Of a stretch of 11,301 nucleotides of DNA, positions 1 to 6,921 are shown in pieces. The translations under genes were made by a program, and so were the position numbers. The notes under the pieces were generated by a model. That model had not been told where the DNA came from and did not search any database. It saw nothing but the letters and a program-made list of their open reading frames with translations. This stretch comes from an uncultured Muribaculaceae bacterium (GTDB lineage Bacteria; Bacteroidota; Bacteroidia; Bacteroidales; Muribaculaceae), in assembly GCA_910586175.1 (NCBI GenBank), contig CAJUIJ010000070.1, forward strand, positions 1-11,301, in the 5' to 3' direction. Each line of letters starts with the position of its first letter. Position 1 is the stretch's first letter.

Positions 1-3
1 GGC

Positions 4-37
4 GTGTATCATAATTATGGTACACCCCCTTTTTTTA
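4..37 (+). terminator. Terminator-like hairpin at window start
   Basis: Bases 4-25 form a near-perfect palindrome (GTGTA at 4-8 pairs with TACAC at 21-25, with CATAATTATG in the middle and one T-G wobble). It is followed by a C run and then a T run at 30-37. This is the shape of an intrinsic terminator for a plus-strand gene lying left of the window. The AT-rich stem and the C's between stem and T run make it weaker than a textbook example. Confidence 0.4.
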
Positions 38-47
38 TGGCAAAAAA

Positions 48-130
48 TGGAACGGCGATTTCCAAATCGCCATCAGCTTGATTTCCAAATCGCCGCTTCT
101 ATGGTGGGCGATTTGGAAATCGCCGTTCCA
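48..130. repeat. Palindromic intergenic repeat cluster, 24-bp inverted repeat
   Basis: A perfect 24-bp inverted repeat occupies 48-71 and 107-130. The inner 18 bp, GGCGATTTCCAAATCGCC (54-71), is itself almost self-complementary around the central CC. A third, shortened copy lies between them at 80-94 (GATTTCCAAATCGCC). The block can fold as one long cruciform or as separate small hairpins. It lies upstream of the trpB2-like gene. It could be a transcription attenuator, a REP-like dispersed palindrome or a small MITE-type remnant; the sequence alone does not decide. Confidence 0.6.
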
Positions 131-252
131 TTTCATTACGCTATTTTTTGAAAATATTTTATGATTATTTAAAATAAATATATAAATATTATGTTATAGA
201 ATTATCTACTTCAATAAAAATACAATCATTAATAATAAATAAGACAACGCTC

Positions 253-1611
253 ATGGAACAAGACTACATGGAGACACACAAAGGGGATAAGGAGAATAAA
301 CAGAATGGGGAACGTAGGAAACGCTACATGCTCGACGAGGAGGAGATACCGCGCAGATGGTATAACATACAGGCTGAGATGCCTGTCAAGCCCATGCCTC
401 CGCTTAACCCGGCCACGAAGGAACCGCTCAAGGCTGAGGACCTCTACCCTATCTTTGCCGAGGAGCTGTGCCGTCAGGAGCTGAACCAAACCGATGCATG
501 GATTGACATACCCGAAGAGGTCCGTAACCTGTATAAATATTACCGCTGCACACCATTGGTGCGTGCATATGGCTTGGAGAAAGCGCTCGGCACACCCGCA
601 CATATATATTTCAAGAATGAAAGCGTGAGTCCGATGGGTTCACACAAGCTAAACTCGGCAATACCGCAGGCCTATTATTGCAAGCAGGAGGGTGTGAAAA
701 ATGTAACTACCGAGACCGGAGCCGGACAGTGGGGAGCCTCGCTCGCCTACGCAGCCAAGATGTTCGGTCTTGAGGCTGCCGTATATCAAGTAAAAATCAG
801 CTACGAGCAGAAGCCTTACCGCAAGAGCATCATGCAGACATTCGGTGCGCAGGTCACTCCATCCCCCTCCATGTCTACACGCGCCGGCAAGGATATCCTC
901 ACTGCCAACCCTAACCATCAGGGTTCGCTCGGCACTGCCATTTCTGAAGCTGTGGAGCTTGCACGCACCACCCCCGATTGCAAATACACCTTAGGGTCGG
1001 TGCTGAGTCATGTGTCGCTGCATCAGACAGTAATCGGGCTTGAGGCGGAAAAGCAAATGGAGATGGCCGGTGAATATCCCGACATGGTGATAGCATGCTT
1101 CGGAGGGGGTTCTAACTTCGGTGGTATCGCATTTCCATTCATGCGCCACAACTTTACCGGCGAGAAGAAAACGCGCTTCATAGCTGCCGAGCCTACGGCA
1201 TGCCCAAAGCTCACATGCGGGGAGTTCAAATATGACTTCGGCGATGAGGCCGGCTACACACCCTTGCTGCCTATGTACACGCTTGGCCATAAGTTCCAAC
1301 CGGCCAACATACATGCCGGCGGCTTGCGTTATCACGGTGCAGGCGTGATTGTATCGCAATTGCTCAAGGATGGTTGGATGGAGGCGGTCGACATACCGCA
1401 ACTCGAGTGCTTCGAGGCAGGCACCCTGTTCGCTCGCACCGAGGGGATTATCCCTGCTCCTGAATCATGCCACGCCATAGCCGCTACAATACGCGAAGCC
1501 CTCAAATGCAAAGAGACCGGCGAGGAAAAAGTAATACTATTCAACCTCTCAGGCCATGGACTGATCGACATGGCCAGCTACGACAAATACTTCTCAGGAG
1601 ACCTTGTATAA
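253..1611 (+). CDS. trpB: Tryptophan synthase beta chain, TrpB2 type (PLP enzyme)
   Basis: This is a cytoplasmic fold-type II PLP enzyme that in its family condenses indole with L-serine to give L-tryptophan. The PLP Schiff-base lysine is K132 in GSHKLNSA (129-136). The catalytic-glutamate motif ETGAGQWG is at 154-161, the phosphate-binding glycine loop GGGSN at 284-288, EGIIPAPESCHA at 397-408 and NLSGHG near the C-terminus (431-436). The length (452 aa) and the opening LDEEEIPRRWYNI fit the longer TrpB2 subfamily rather than the roughly 400-aa TrpB1 partnered with TrpA. No trpA or other trp gene is adjacent, which is common for TrpB2. The start at 253 gives a charged 25-residue leader; M6 (268) or M26 (328) are alternatives, and M26 would match the usual TrpB2 N-terminus. 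TrpB2 enzymes may act as stand-alone indole-salvage enzymes; which role applies here is inference. Confidence 0.93.
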   Translation: MEQDYMETHKGDKENKQNGERRKRYMLDEEEIPRRWYNIQAEMPVKPMPPLNPATKEPLKAEDLYPIFAEELCRQELNQTDAWIDIPEEVRNLYKYYRCTPLVRAYGLEKALGTPAHIYFKNESVSPMGSHKLNSAIPQAYYCKQEGVKNVTTETGAGQWGASLAYAAKMFGLEAAVYQVKISYEQKPYRKSIMQTFGAQVTPSPSMSTRAGKDILTANPNHQGSLGTAISEAVELARTTPDCKYTLGSVLSHVSLHQTVIGLEAEKQMEMAGEYPDMVIACFGGGSNFGGIAFPFMRHNFTGEKKTRFIAAEPTACPKLTCGEFKYDFGDEAGYTPLLPMYTLGHKFQPANIHAGGLRYHGAGVIVSQLLKDGWMEAVDIPQLECFEAGTLFARTEGIIPAPESCHAIAATIREALKCKETGEEKVILFNLSGHGLIDMASYDKYFSGDLV

Positions 1612-1784
1612 TTTTGAATGTTGAATTTTGAATTTTGAATTTTGAAATTGGCTTCGCGACTTTTTACTTCTATAATTGAGCCACTTAAAGCAGCTCTGTA
1701 ATTCGAAATGTCAAGTCGCGAAGCCAATTCTAAATTTTAAATTTGAAACGCTTCGTCGCGAAGCCAATTTTAAATTTTAAATTT
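1612..1784. repeat. Convergent intergenic repeats and long stem-loop
   Basis: The gap between the convergent trpB2-like and aquaporin genes is built from repeats. Tandem TTGAATTT units fill 1620-1645. AATTGGCTTCGCGACTT at 1646-1662 pairs perfectly (17 bp) with 1713-1729, giving a long stem with a loop of about 50 nt. The unit GTCGCGAAGCCAATT then occurs twice in the same orientation (1715-1729 and 1755-1769), each followed by TAAATTTTAAATTT, making a roughly 30-bp direct repeat with a 40-bp period. The second copy runs into the last codons of the aquaporin gene. Its position fits a bidirectional terminator; its repetition suggests a dispersed intergenic element. Confidence 0.7.
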
Positions 1785-2481
1785 CTTCGGGGTTGCGTTT
1801 GCTCAGCATATTCCAGATTATCACTGCGAAGAGTGCGCCTACGAGCGGACCTACTACCATAACCCAGAAATCAGGCCATGCATTCGGACTGTAGATAGCC
1901 GGGCCGAAACTTCTTGCAGGATTCACCGAACAATTGTCTACAGGTATGCCTACGATATTCACAAGACCTAAGGCAAGACCAATAGCGAGTCCGGCAAACT
2001 TGCCGAATCCCTTGCGGGCATCGGTGGCACCGAGAATCACAAGCACGAAGAGCATGGTGAAGAGAATCTCACACATCAAGGCCATCCCCTGACTCACTCC
2101 CGGCTGACATACGTTGGTGGCTATAGTATTGACTACGCCGCCATTATCAGTAATGCCTCCAAACTTGAACGGCACCTCACCTATCTCCGTAAACCAATAG
2201 AGGAAGCCTGCTCCAACTGCCGCACCGGCAAGCTGAAACACTACGTACCACACAAAGTCTTTGAACGACATACGGTTGCTGAGCAACATCGCGAACGATA
2301 CAGCAGGATTGACATGGCAACCCGAAATGTTGCCGATGCAATAACAAAGGCAAACCAACACCAGACCGAAGCAAAGGCCTATGCCCAAAACTCCGATTTC
2401 AGGACCGGCAAGCACCGCGCTGCCGCAGGCGAGCAACACGAGAAACATTGTCCCGAAAAATTCAGCTAAATACTTTTTCAT
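1777..2481 (-). CDS. Aquaporin, AqpZ-like MIP channel with unusual filter
   Basis: This 234-aa inner-membrane channel has the normal bacterial aquaporin length. It begins MKKYLAEFFGT, close to the AqpZ N-terminus. Both pore-forming NPA boxes are present, N58-P59-A60 and N187-P188-A189, the second followed by the conserved R190. About six hydrophobic segments flank the two half-helices. Aligned by eye to E. coli AqpZ, the aromatic/arginine filter reads F38, N175, C184, R190, so the usual histidine (H174 in AqpZ) is asparagine, and threonine is cysteine as in mammalian AQP1. The family passes water and sometimes glycerol or other small neutral solutes; the missing histidine makes strict water selectivity less certain. 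The gene is convergent with the trpB2-like gene and divergent from the secreted-protein gene, so it is probably transcribed alone. The gene's last codons lie in an intergenic repeat. Confidence 0.93.
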   Translation of the reverse strand: MKKYLAEFFGTMFLVLLACGSAVLAGPEIGVLGIGLCFGLVLVCLCYCIGNISGCHVNPAVSFAMLLSNRMSFKDFVWYVVFQLAGAAVGAGFLYWFTEIGEVPFKFGGITDNGGVVNTIATNVCQPGVSQGMALMCEILFTMLFVLVILGATDARKGFGKFAGLAIGLALGLVNIVGIPVDNCSVNPARSFGPAIYSPNAWPDFWVMVVGPLVGALFAVIIWNMLSKRNPEEI

Positions 2482-2672
2482 AATAATCCAAATAATGATT
2501 TATTAACATAACACAAAAACATTATTTCGGGTTGCAGATCGAGACTGACAATTTGCTCCATTTCCTGTAATTTTAACGGATGTTAAATAAAGAATTTGCA
2601 CCAAACCTTTTACTGCGCCTATCGTTTACAAGGTATCAAAATAATTATGAAAAACACATAAAAACATCTGCT
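2482..2672. other. Divergent intergenic region, no clear promoter
   Basis: This 191-bp region separates the divergent aquaporin and secreted-protein genes and should hold promoters for both. I found no exact TAnnTTTG -7 box in either direction. It is AT-rich with short A and T runs. An open frame starting at 2580 exists, but its first 31 codons precede an obvious signal-peptide start at 2673 and are not counted as coding. Confidence 0.4.
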
Positions 2673-3657
2673 ATGAAAAAACTATTTACACTTCTTACGA
2701 TACTCATGTGCCTATTCACAGGTGCACATGCACAGGGAGCTGAAGGGGGAGATTTCTATCTCGACCTTGTCACGCTCAACAATGCCAAATATTATTTCAC
2801 TCAGCGACCCGACGGCATATATGAAGTCACTGTGCCTCAGCTTTCGGGCGACTTCAAGGTATTTGACTCACGATATCTCACCGACCCTAAAAATGAATAT
2901 ATATGGTGCGGCCGATGACCATAGCTTCGGCGTAGACGTGGGCGACATCAAGTATCTCGCCAACCCGGGCAACAACCTGTCGGTGGAGGGTGGCGGCATT
3001 ATCTACAACGCCGTGGTAGAATTTGACCCGGTGAACAAGACTCTGAAAATCACAGCCGGCAGCCGCGACCCTGAAGATGCCCCTATCACCACAGCGATGC
3101 CTCTTCTTATCGGCCAGTTCAAGGATGCAGAAGGGACTATGGTAAATTGGGACCCATCGCAGGTGATTACACCTGTATATTACGAAAAGGATGACATATA
3201 CATTTTTCCGGATGTATGCTTCACCAACAACGGTGAGTTCAGCTTTATCACAAAGAAGGGAACAAACTCTTCCGATTGGAGCACCGTAAATTCCAGCGTA
3301 AGATATGCCCCGGCAGATGCAGAAAAGGATGTGGAGATGTCTACATGGATGCCTTATAGTGAATTTTATAACGGCACATCCAACAAATGGATTTTTCCTA
3401 CCGAATATCGTAAATATCTCACCGGTCTTACCAACTTCGCAGTCTACCTTAGGCCTAAGACCAAGGAGGTGTACATACAGTTCATCATGGTTACAGGTGT
3501 CAAGAATATCGAGGCCATTGAAGTGACCGACAAGCCGGTCGATGTCTACTCACTGACCGGCACTCTGCTCAAACATGGAGTGAACCGCACATCGGCCACC
3601 GATGGACTTCCCTCGGGTCTATACATAGTAGGAGGCAAGAAAGTAATTGTAAGATAA
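2673..3657 (+). pseudogene. Secreted T9SS-tail protein, split by a frameshift
   Basis: The start at 2673 gives a clear signal peptide (MKKLFTLLTILMCLFTGAHA, then QG), so the protein is exported. The first frame reads through ...LTDPKNEYIWCGR and stops at 2916-2918. The next frame carries on the same protein as YGAADDHSFGVDVGD... to 3657. The join lies in the TA run at 2898-2904; regaining two bases (or skipping one) restores about 328 residues. The C-terminus (DVYSLTGTLL...GLPSGLYIVGGKKVIVR) matches the shape of the type A T9SS sorting domain: a sheet-forming tail with GLPSGLYIV and a basic end. Such proteins are moved across the outer membrane and anchored or released. The middle part is not recognised; GIYEVTVPQLSGDFKVFD looks like a beta-sandwich repeat seen in surface glycan-binding proteins, but this is weak. 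The stop is 4 bp before the MFS start, suggesting co-transcription. It may be a true pseudogene, a phase-off locus or a sequencing error. Confidence 0.75.
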
Positions 3658-3661
3658 TGAC

Positions 3662-4970
3662 ATGAAGGATAACAATCAGATACCCAAAACTCAAAAACCG
3701 ACAGCTGCCGCCGAGCCTCAGAAAGCTCAGGCGGCAGCCGTCTTAAAGGCTCAGCCGCAGAATGCCACGCCACAGACTGCACAAACGCAGCCGAAGGTCA
3801 CAACCGTATATTGGTTTTTCGTGACTTTCATGGTGCTTCTCAGCACCCTCGGCTCGTTTGTCAACGACATGTTTACACCGGCCTTGCCGGCCATGTGCCG
3901 CTTTTTCCACACATCCATCCCCACCGTACAGATGGGTCTGACTTCCGGCATGGCCGGACTCGCCGTGGGGCAGTTGCTTCTCGGACCGATGAGTGACCAC
4001 TATGGCCGCAAACCGATACTCGTCATTTCGCTTGTGCTCTTCATTATATCTGCTGTGGTCAGTGTCTTCTCTCCAACCATACATTTCTTCATCGGATGCC
4101 GTTTCTTCCAGGGCATGGGGGCTTCGGGTGGATACCTGCTGGCACGCACCATGCCTGCCGATCTCTATAATGGTCGCCAACTCGCCAAGATTATGGCTCT
4201 CATAGGAGCCATCAACGGTGTGGCACCTGCCTCAGCTCCGGTGCTCGGCGGTATCACAGCCGATGCTTTCGGATGGCGCGGCATATTCGTGGGGCTCGCT
4301 ATCCTTGCTCTGCTTGTATTGGTGATATCTTGCTTTGCCAAAGAGACATTGCCTGCCGCATACCGCTCCAAAGGTTCTGTGTGGCACTCGTTTGCCGGCT
4401 ACGGTGCACTTCTCAAAAACGGCAAGTTCATGACACACGTGGCCTTCAAGGGTGTGGCATTAGGTCTGCTTTTCGCCTACATAGCCGCCGCACCATTCAT
4501 ATTGCAGGACCATTACGGCATGTCGCAGACCACATATGGACTTGTGATTGGCGCAAACTCGATATTTGTGGTGACAGGCTCTTCACTCGCCATGAAATTC
4601 AAGCCGCTCAAAAAAGGCTGCCACTGTCGGTGCAGCCCTGATACTTGCCGGATGCATCGGTCAAGCGCTGGCACTATACAACGTAAGGAGCATTCTCCTG
4701 TTTGAGGTCTGCATGGGCGCGATACTGACAGGACTCGGACTGGTCTTCACCACCACCAACACATTGGCGATGAACGAAGGGCGACAAAGCGCCGGTGAGG
4801 CATCTTCGCTGCTCGGCATAGCCGGCTACGTGGTGGGAGGCGTGGTGTCGCCGCTCGTGGGAGTTGGCAACGTGATGCACTCCACAGCAATCACCTTCGT
4901 GATATTGGCACTACTGATAGCAACCACTGCATTCCTATCCAAGAGGATAGCCCCCGACCTTTACAATTGA
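3662..4970 (+). pseudogene. MFS drug-efflux transporter, Bcr/CflA-like, frameshifted
   Basis: This encodes a 12-helix inner-membrane proton-coupled exporter of the Bcr/CflA multidrug type. The first frame (3662-4705) carries a Pro/Ala/Gln-rich cytoplasmic leader (residues 1-46), then membrane helices. MFS motif A is GQLLLGPMSDHYGRKP at 103-118, and the family region RFFQGMGASGGYLLAR...VAPASAPVLGG is at 147-197. After K318 the frame becomes a short unrelated tail (GCHCRCSPD...) and stops at 4705. Reading the other frame from the A run at 4610-4615 gives AATVGAALILAGCIGQALAL, then FEVCMGAILTGLGLVF and the final helices to the stop at 4968-4970. One extra A (six instead of five) explains the break; the repaired protein would be about 435 aa. 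As given, the product ends near helix 9 and is unlikely to transport. The leader is longer than usual for the family. Candidate causes are mutation, slippage-based switching or a sequence error. Confidence 0.82.
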
Positions 4971-5038
4971 CCGCAATAACCCGCCATGGGTAATTTTATA
5001 AAAACCACTCACTATAAACTTTATAAATAATAACAGCC

Positions 5039-6136
5039 ATGACCACCTCCAAACCAAGATTCTGGACCGCCGACCGCATTATGCAGCTGATCATAGGCAC
5101 GGCCATCACCGTGCTGCTCATATTGCTCGTGCGCTATCTGAGCGGAGTGTTGCTGCCATTCTTCGTGGCATGTTTCATAGCCTATCTGCTCCAGCCATTA
5201 GTTCGTATCAACCAACGCTTGCTGCATTGCAAAGGGAGGGCTCTCCCCTCTATCGTCACGCTTGTCGACATCATCATTATCATCGGCTTGATTATCTATC
5301 TGTTCATGCCATCGGTAATCAGAGAACTGAACGAGCTTAACAAGATAATCGTCGAAATAAGCAAAGGTCAACTCAGCATGCCCCCGGCCTACCGCAAGGC
5401 AATAGAATATGCCAGCCGCTATCTCGATCCCGAATATCTCAGGTCGTTCCTCACCGGTGATCACCTTATGAGCATCATCAACCGGGGCACTTCGCTGATT
5501 GAGGAGTCGCTCGACCTGGTGCTTGCCATATGCTCCTGGTTGCTCACCATAATCTACGTGCTCTTCATACTGATAGATTACCCCACCATAAGCCGGGGCT
5601 TCAAGCTGATTGTGCCACACAAATACCGTGCAGAGTTCATGGCGATATTCGCCGAAGTATCGAGCAACATGAACAAGTACTTCCGCGGACAAGGGTTGGT
5701 CGCGCTCTGCGCCATGGTGTTCTACTGCACAGGGTTCTCCATCGTGGGGCTACCGCTCGCAATACCTATGGGACTGCTTGTAGGGCTTCTCTACATGATA
5801 CCATACTTCCAGTATATCACGCTGATACCTGTGGCGGTGATATGCTTCATATACTCATTGGGAGGAGAGGCAAGTTTTCTACCGATGTTGGGCAAATGCG
5901 GATTGGTATATCTTGTGAGCCAATGTATCTGCGACTACATAATCACCCCGCACGTCATGGGTAGGGAGTTGGGGCTGAACGCCGCCGTGATACTCTTGGC
6001 CCTCTCCGTATGGGGAAGCCTGTTAGGCATAATAGGCATGATAATAGCCCTGCCGGTCACCTCGATGATAATGACCTACTACACCCGCTACATCAGCGAC
6101 CCGTCACCCCGCCCCGACAAACCCCAAAACAAATGA
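5039..6136 (+). CDS. AI-2E/PerM-family membrane protein
   Basis: The 365-aa protein is a polytopic inner-membrane protein of the PerM/AI-2E family (Pfam AI-2E_transport). It has a hydrophobic N-terminal pair (residues 15-51), another segment at 72-91, a soluble stretch at 93-155, then helices at 157-180 and 215-345. Family signatures are visible: YFRGQGLVAL (214-223), GLPLAIPMGLLVGLLYMIPYFQ (237-258), and PHVMGRELGLNAAVILLALSVWGSLLGIIGMIIALP (304-339). The length is typical. Members have been linked to autoinducer-2 export, Na+/H+ antiport and envelope functions, so the substrate cannot be named. The start is preceded by AT-rich sequence without a Shine-Dalgarno site, normal for Bacteroidota. 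A 68-bp gap after the MFS gene allows either read-through or its own promoter. It is the last host gene before the mobile element. Confidence 0.92.
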   Translation: MTTSKPRFWTADRIMQLIIGTAITVLLILLVRYLSGVLLPFFVACFIAYLLQPLVRINQRLLHCKGRALPSIVTLVDIIIIIGLIIYLFMPSVIRELNELNKIIVEISKGQLSMPPAYRKAIEYASRYLDPEYLRSFLTGDHLMSIINRGTSLIEESLDLVLAICSWLLTIIYVLFILIDYPTISRGFKLIVPHKYRAEFMAIFAEVSSNMNKYFRGQGLVALCAMVFYCTGFSIVGLPLAIPMGLLVGLLYMIPYFQYITLIPVAVICFIYSLGGEASFLPMLGKCGLVYLVSQCICDYIITPHVMGRELGLNAAVILLALSVWGSLLGIIGMIIALPVTSMIMTYYTRYISDPSPRPDKPQNK

Positions 6137-6145
6137 GAAATAGTT

Positions 6146-6183
6146 AAAGCCTGACGAGTTGGTTCCAACTTATCAGGCTTTCT
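6146..6183 (+). terminator. Hairpin terminator after the AI-2E gene
   Basis: AAAGCCTGA (6146-6154) pairs with TCAGGCTTT (6173-6181), and inside the loop AGTTGG (6157-6162) pairs with CCAACT (6165-6170). The stem begins 9 bp after the AI-2E stop. Since the outer stem has A's on the left and T's on the right, it can work on both strands: plus-strand transcripts of the AI-2E gene and minus-strand transcripts of the converging tRNA-Ser locus. Confidence 0.8.
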
Positions 6184-6188
6184 GCTTG

Positions 6189-6244
6189 CGGAGAGACCGG
6201 GATTCGAACCCGGGATAGGCTTTTGGCCTATACACGCTTTCCAG
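6189..6244 (-). tRNA. tRNA-Ser(GGA), 3' half only, displaced by integration
   Basis: Read on the minus strand this is the 3' half of a class II tRNA. The anticodon loop CTGGAAA (6238-6244) contains anticodon GGA (6240-6242), with the 3' anticodon stem at 6233-6237. A long variable arm at 6214-6232 pairs ATAGGC with GCCTAT around a short loop, as in tRNA-Ser. The T arm CCGGG-TTCGAAT-CCCGG is at 6197-6213, the acceptor 3' strand at 6190-6196, and discriminator G at 6189; CCA is not encoded. Beyond 6244 the bases that should form the 5' anticodon stem (AACGA) pair poorly with GCGTG, and no D arm or 5' acceptor strand (expected GGAGAGA) follows. The fragment cannot make a tRNA. It is the displaced chromosomal 3' end at an attachment junction; an intact copy is expected at the far end of the element. 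Confidence 0.9.
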
Positions 6245-6256
6245 TCGTTGCGTGTA
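6231..6256. other. Candidate attachment-site core (att junction)
   Basis: TACACGC (6231-6237) and GCGTGTA (6250-6256) are perfect 7-bp inverted arms around a 12-bp centre that includes the anticodon loop. The left arm is tRNA anticodon-stem sequence; the right arm is element DNA. Tyrosine recombinases bind such inverted arms and exchange strands in the spacer, and many use the tRNA anticodon stem-loop as attB. The change from tRNA to non-tRNA sequence falls at 6244/6245, inside this core. The exact crossover needs the other junction. Confidence 0.65.
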
Positions 6257-6264
6257 ACTCCTTA

Positions 6265-6326
6265 GATAGTTGGTTTGTAATATGTTAACTATCTCTGAAA
6301 TTTGTTCGCAAACATTTCGCAAACAT
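6265..6326. repeat. Dyad and 11-bp tandem repeats beside the att core
   Basis: GATAGTT (6265-6271) is inverted as AACTATC (6287-6293). Immediately inside, TTCGCAAACAT occurs twice head to tail with no gap (6305-6315 and 6316-6326). Short direct and inverted repeats within about 100 bp of a core site are the usual layout of integrase arm-binding and excisionase-binding sites. That role is inferred from position. Confidence 0.6.
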
Positions 6327-6337
6327 CTTTCACGCCA

Positions 6338-6367
6338 CAAAGGTAATACTTTTTTCCGATGTGGCAA
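6338..6367 (-). promoter_or_regulatory. Outward-facing minus-strand promoter near the att end
   Basis: The minus strand has a full Bacteroidota -7 box TACCTTTG (6345 to 6338) with a TTG -33 element at 6367-6365, 19 bp away. Transcription would start near 6330 and run through the repeats and the tRNA fragment to the terminator at 6146-6183. GCCACA/TGTGGC (6334-6339 and 6360-6365) form a dyad across it. In a circularised element the promoter would instead point into the opposite end. Confidence 0.5.
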
Positions 6368-6388
6368 TAACTTTCACTCACTTTTTCA

Positions 6389-6904
6389 TCACTTTTTTTC
6401 TTGGGTATAGGCGATGCCGTGTGAGGTGAGCAGTTCACGCAACCGCCATAGTTCATCGCGCAACTCAATCTCCCTGTCGCGGCAATCGTCATATTTTGCG
6501 CGTTGTTCGTCAAGCTGCCGTGATAATCGGGCGTTTTCCTCGCGCAGACGCTTGATTTCCTCATCGTCGCTATTTTTCTCCTTTTCGGTATCGCGGTTTA
6601 CCCGCTCCAACATTTCGAGCATCTGCCGCAATGTTTCGGGGTCGTTTATACGAACCTCCGAAAATCGGTTATTGCTCCCCACTGTTTCAAGGTAGCGCGG
6701 ATATTCTTCTTCGGGAACTTCGTACTCCGTGAGGTCGACGCCGGGGAACACCTTGCGCAAATCCTCCACACGTTCATCCGGGAACGGGTTGCGCCCATTC
6801 TCAACACTCGAAAGGAAGCCCTGCGTTATGCCGAGGTCGTGCGCAAGCTGCTTCTGCGTCTTGCCGTGCTCTTTCCTCAATTCAAGCAGTCTGTATCGTG
6901 CCAT
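6389..6904 (-). CDS. XRE-family repressor with C-terminal coiled coil
   Basis: This 171-aa DNA-binding protein is the probable master repressor of the element. Residues 1-52 are an HTH_3/XRE domain (recognition region TQKQLAHDLGITQGFLSSVE, 16-35, then NGRNPFPDE). A linker follows, and residues about 88-160 are strongly charged and heptad-like (ETLRQMLEMLERVNR..., EEIKRLREENARLSRQLDEQ), predicting a coiled coil for dimerisation. There is no LexA/CI-type Ser-Lys peptidase domain, so RecA-triggered self-cleavage is not expected; release may need an antirepressor partner, as with Stl of SaPIs, or other control. The start is the ATG at 6904-6902. A longer frame from 6931 begins at TTG and would run through the operators, so it was not used. 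It is transcribed away from the replication operon, and operator dyads lie directly upstream of its start. Confidence 0.85.
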   Translation of the reverse strand: MARYRLLELRKEHGKTQKQLAHDLGITQGFLSSVENGRNPFPDERVEDLRKVFPGVDLTEYEVPEEEYPRYLETVGSNNRFSEVRINDPETLRQMLEMLERVNRDTEKEKNSDDEEIKRLREENARLSRQLDEQRAKYDDCRDREIELRDELWRLRELLTSHGIAYTQEKK

Positions 6905-6921
6905 AACACTTTTTATAATTT

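Noticed and set aside
2580..2672. Upstream extension of the secreted protein from 2580
   Set aside because: It precedes a textbook signal peptide that starts at 2673, so it would bury the export signal.
4601..4620. Programmed -1 ribosomal frameshift at A AAA AAG in the MFS gene
   Set aside because: The downstream frame needs +1 or -2, so -1 slippage gives the wrong frame; this gene family is not known for it.
5198..5692. 164-codon minus-strand frame inside the AI-2E gene, and similar long frames opposite the primase gene
   Set aside because: They lie fully antisense to clearly recognised proteins and show no domain features of their own.
6189..6310. Complete but divergent tRNA-Ser
   Set aside because: No D arm or 5' acceptor strand pairs with the clear 3' half; the sequence beyond 6244 does not fold into a tRNA.
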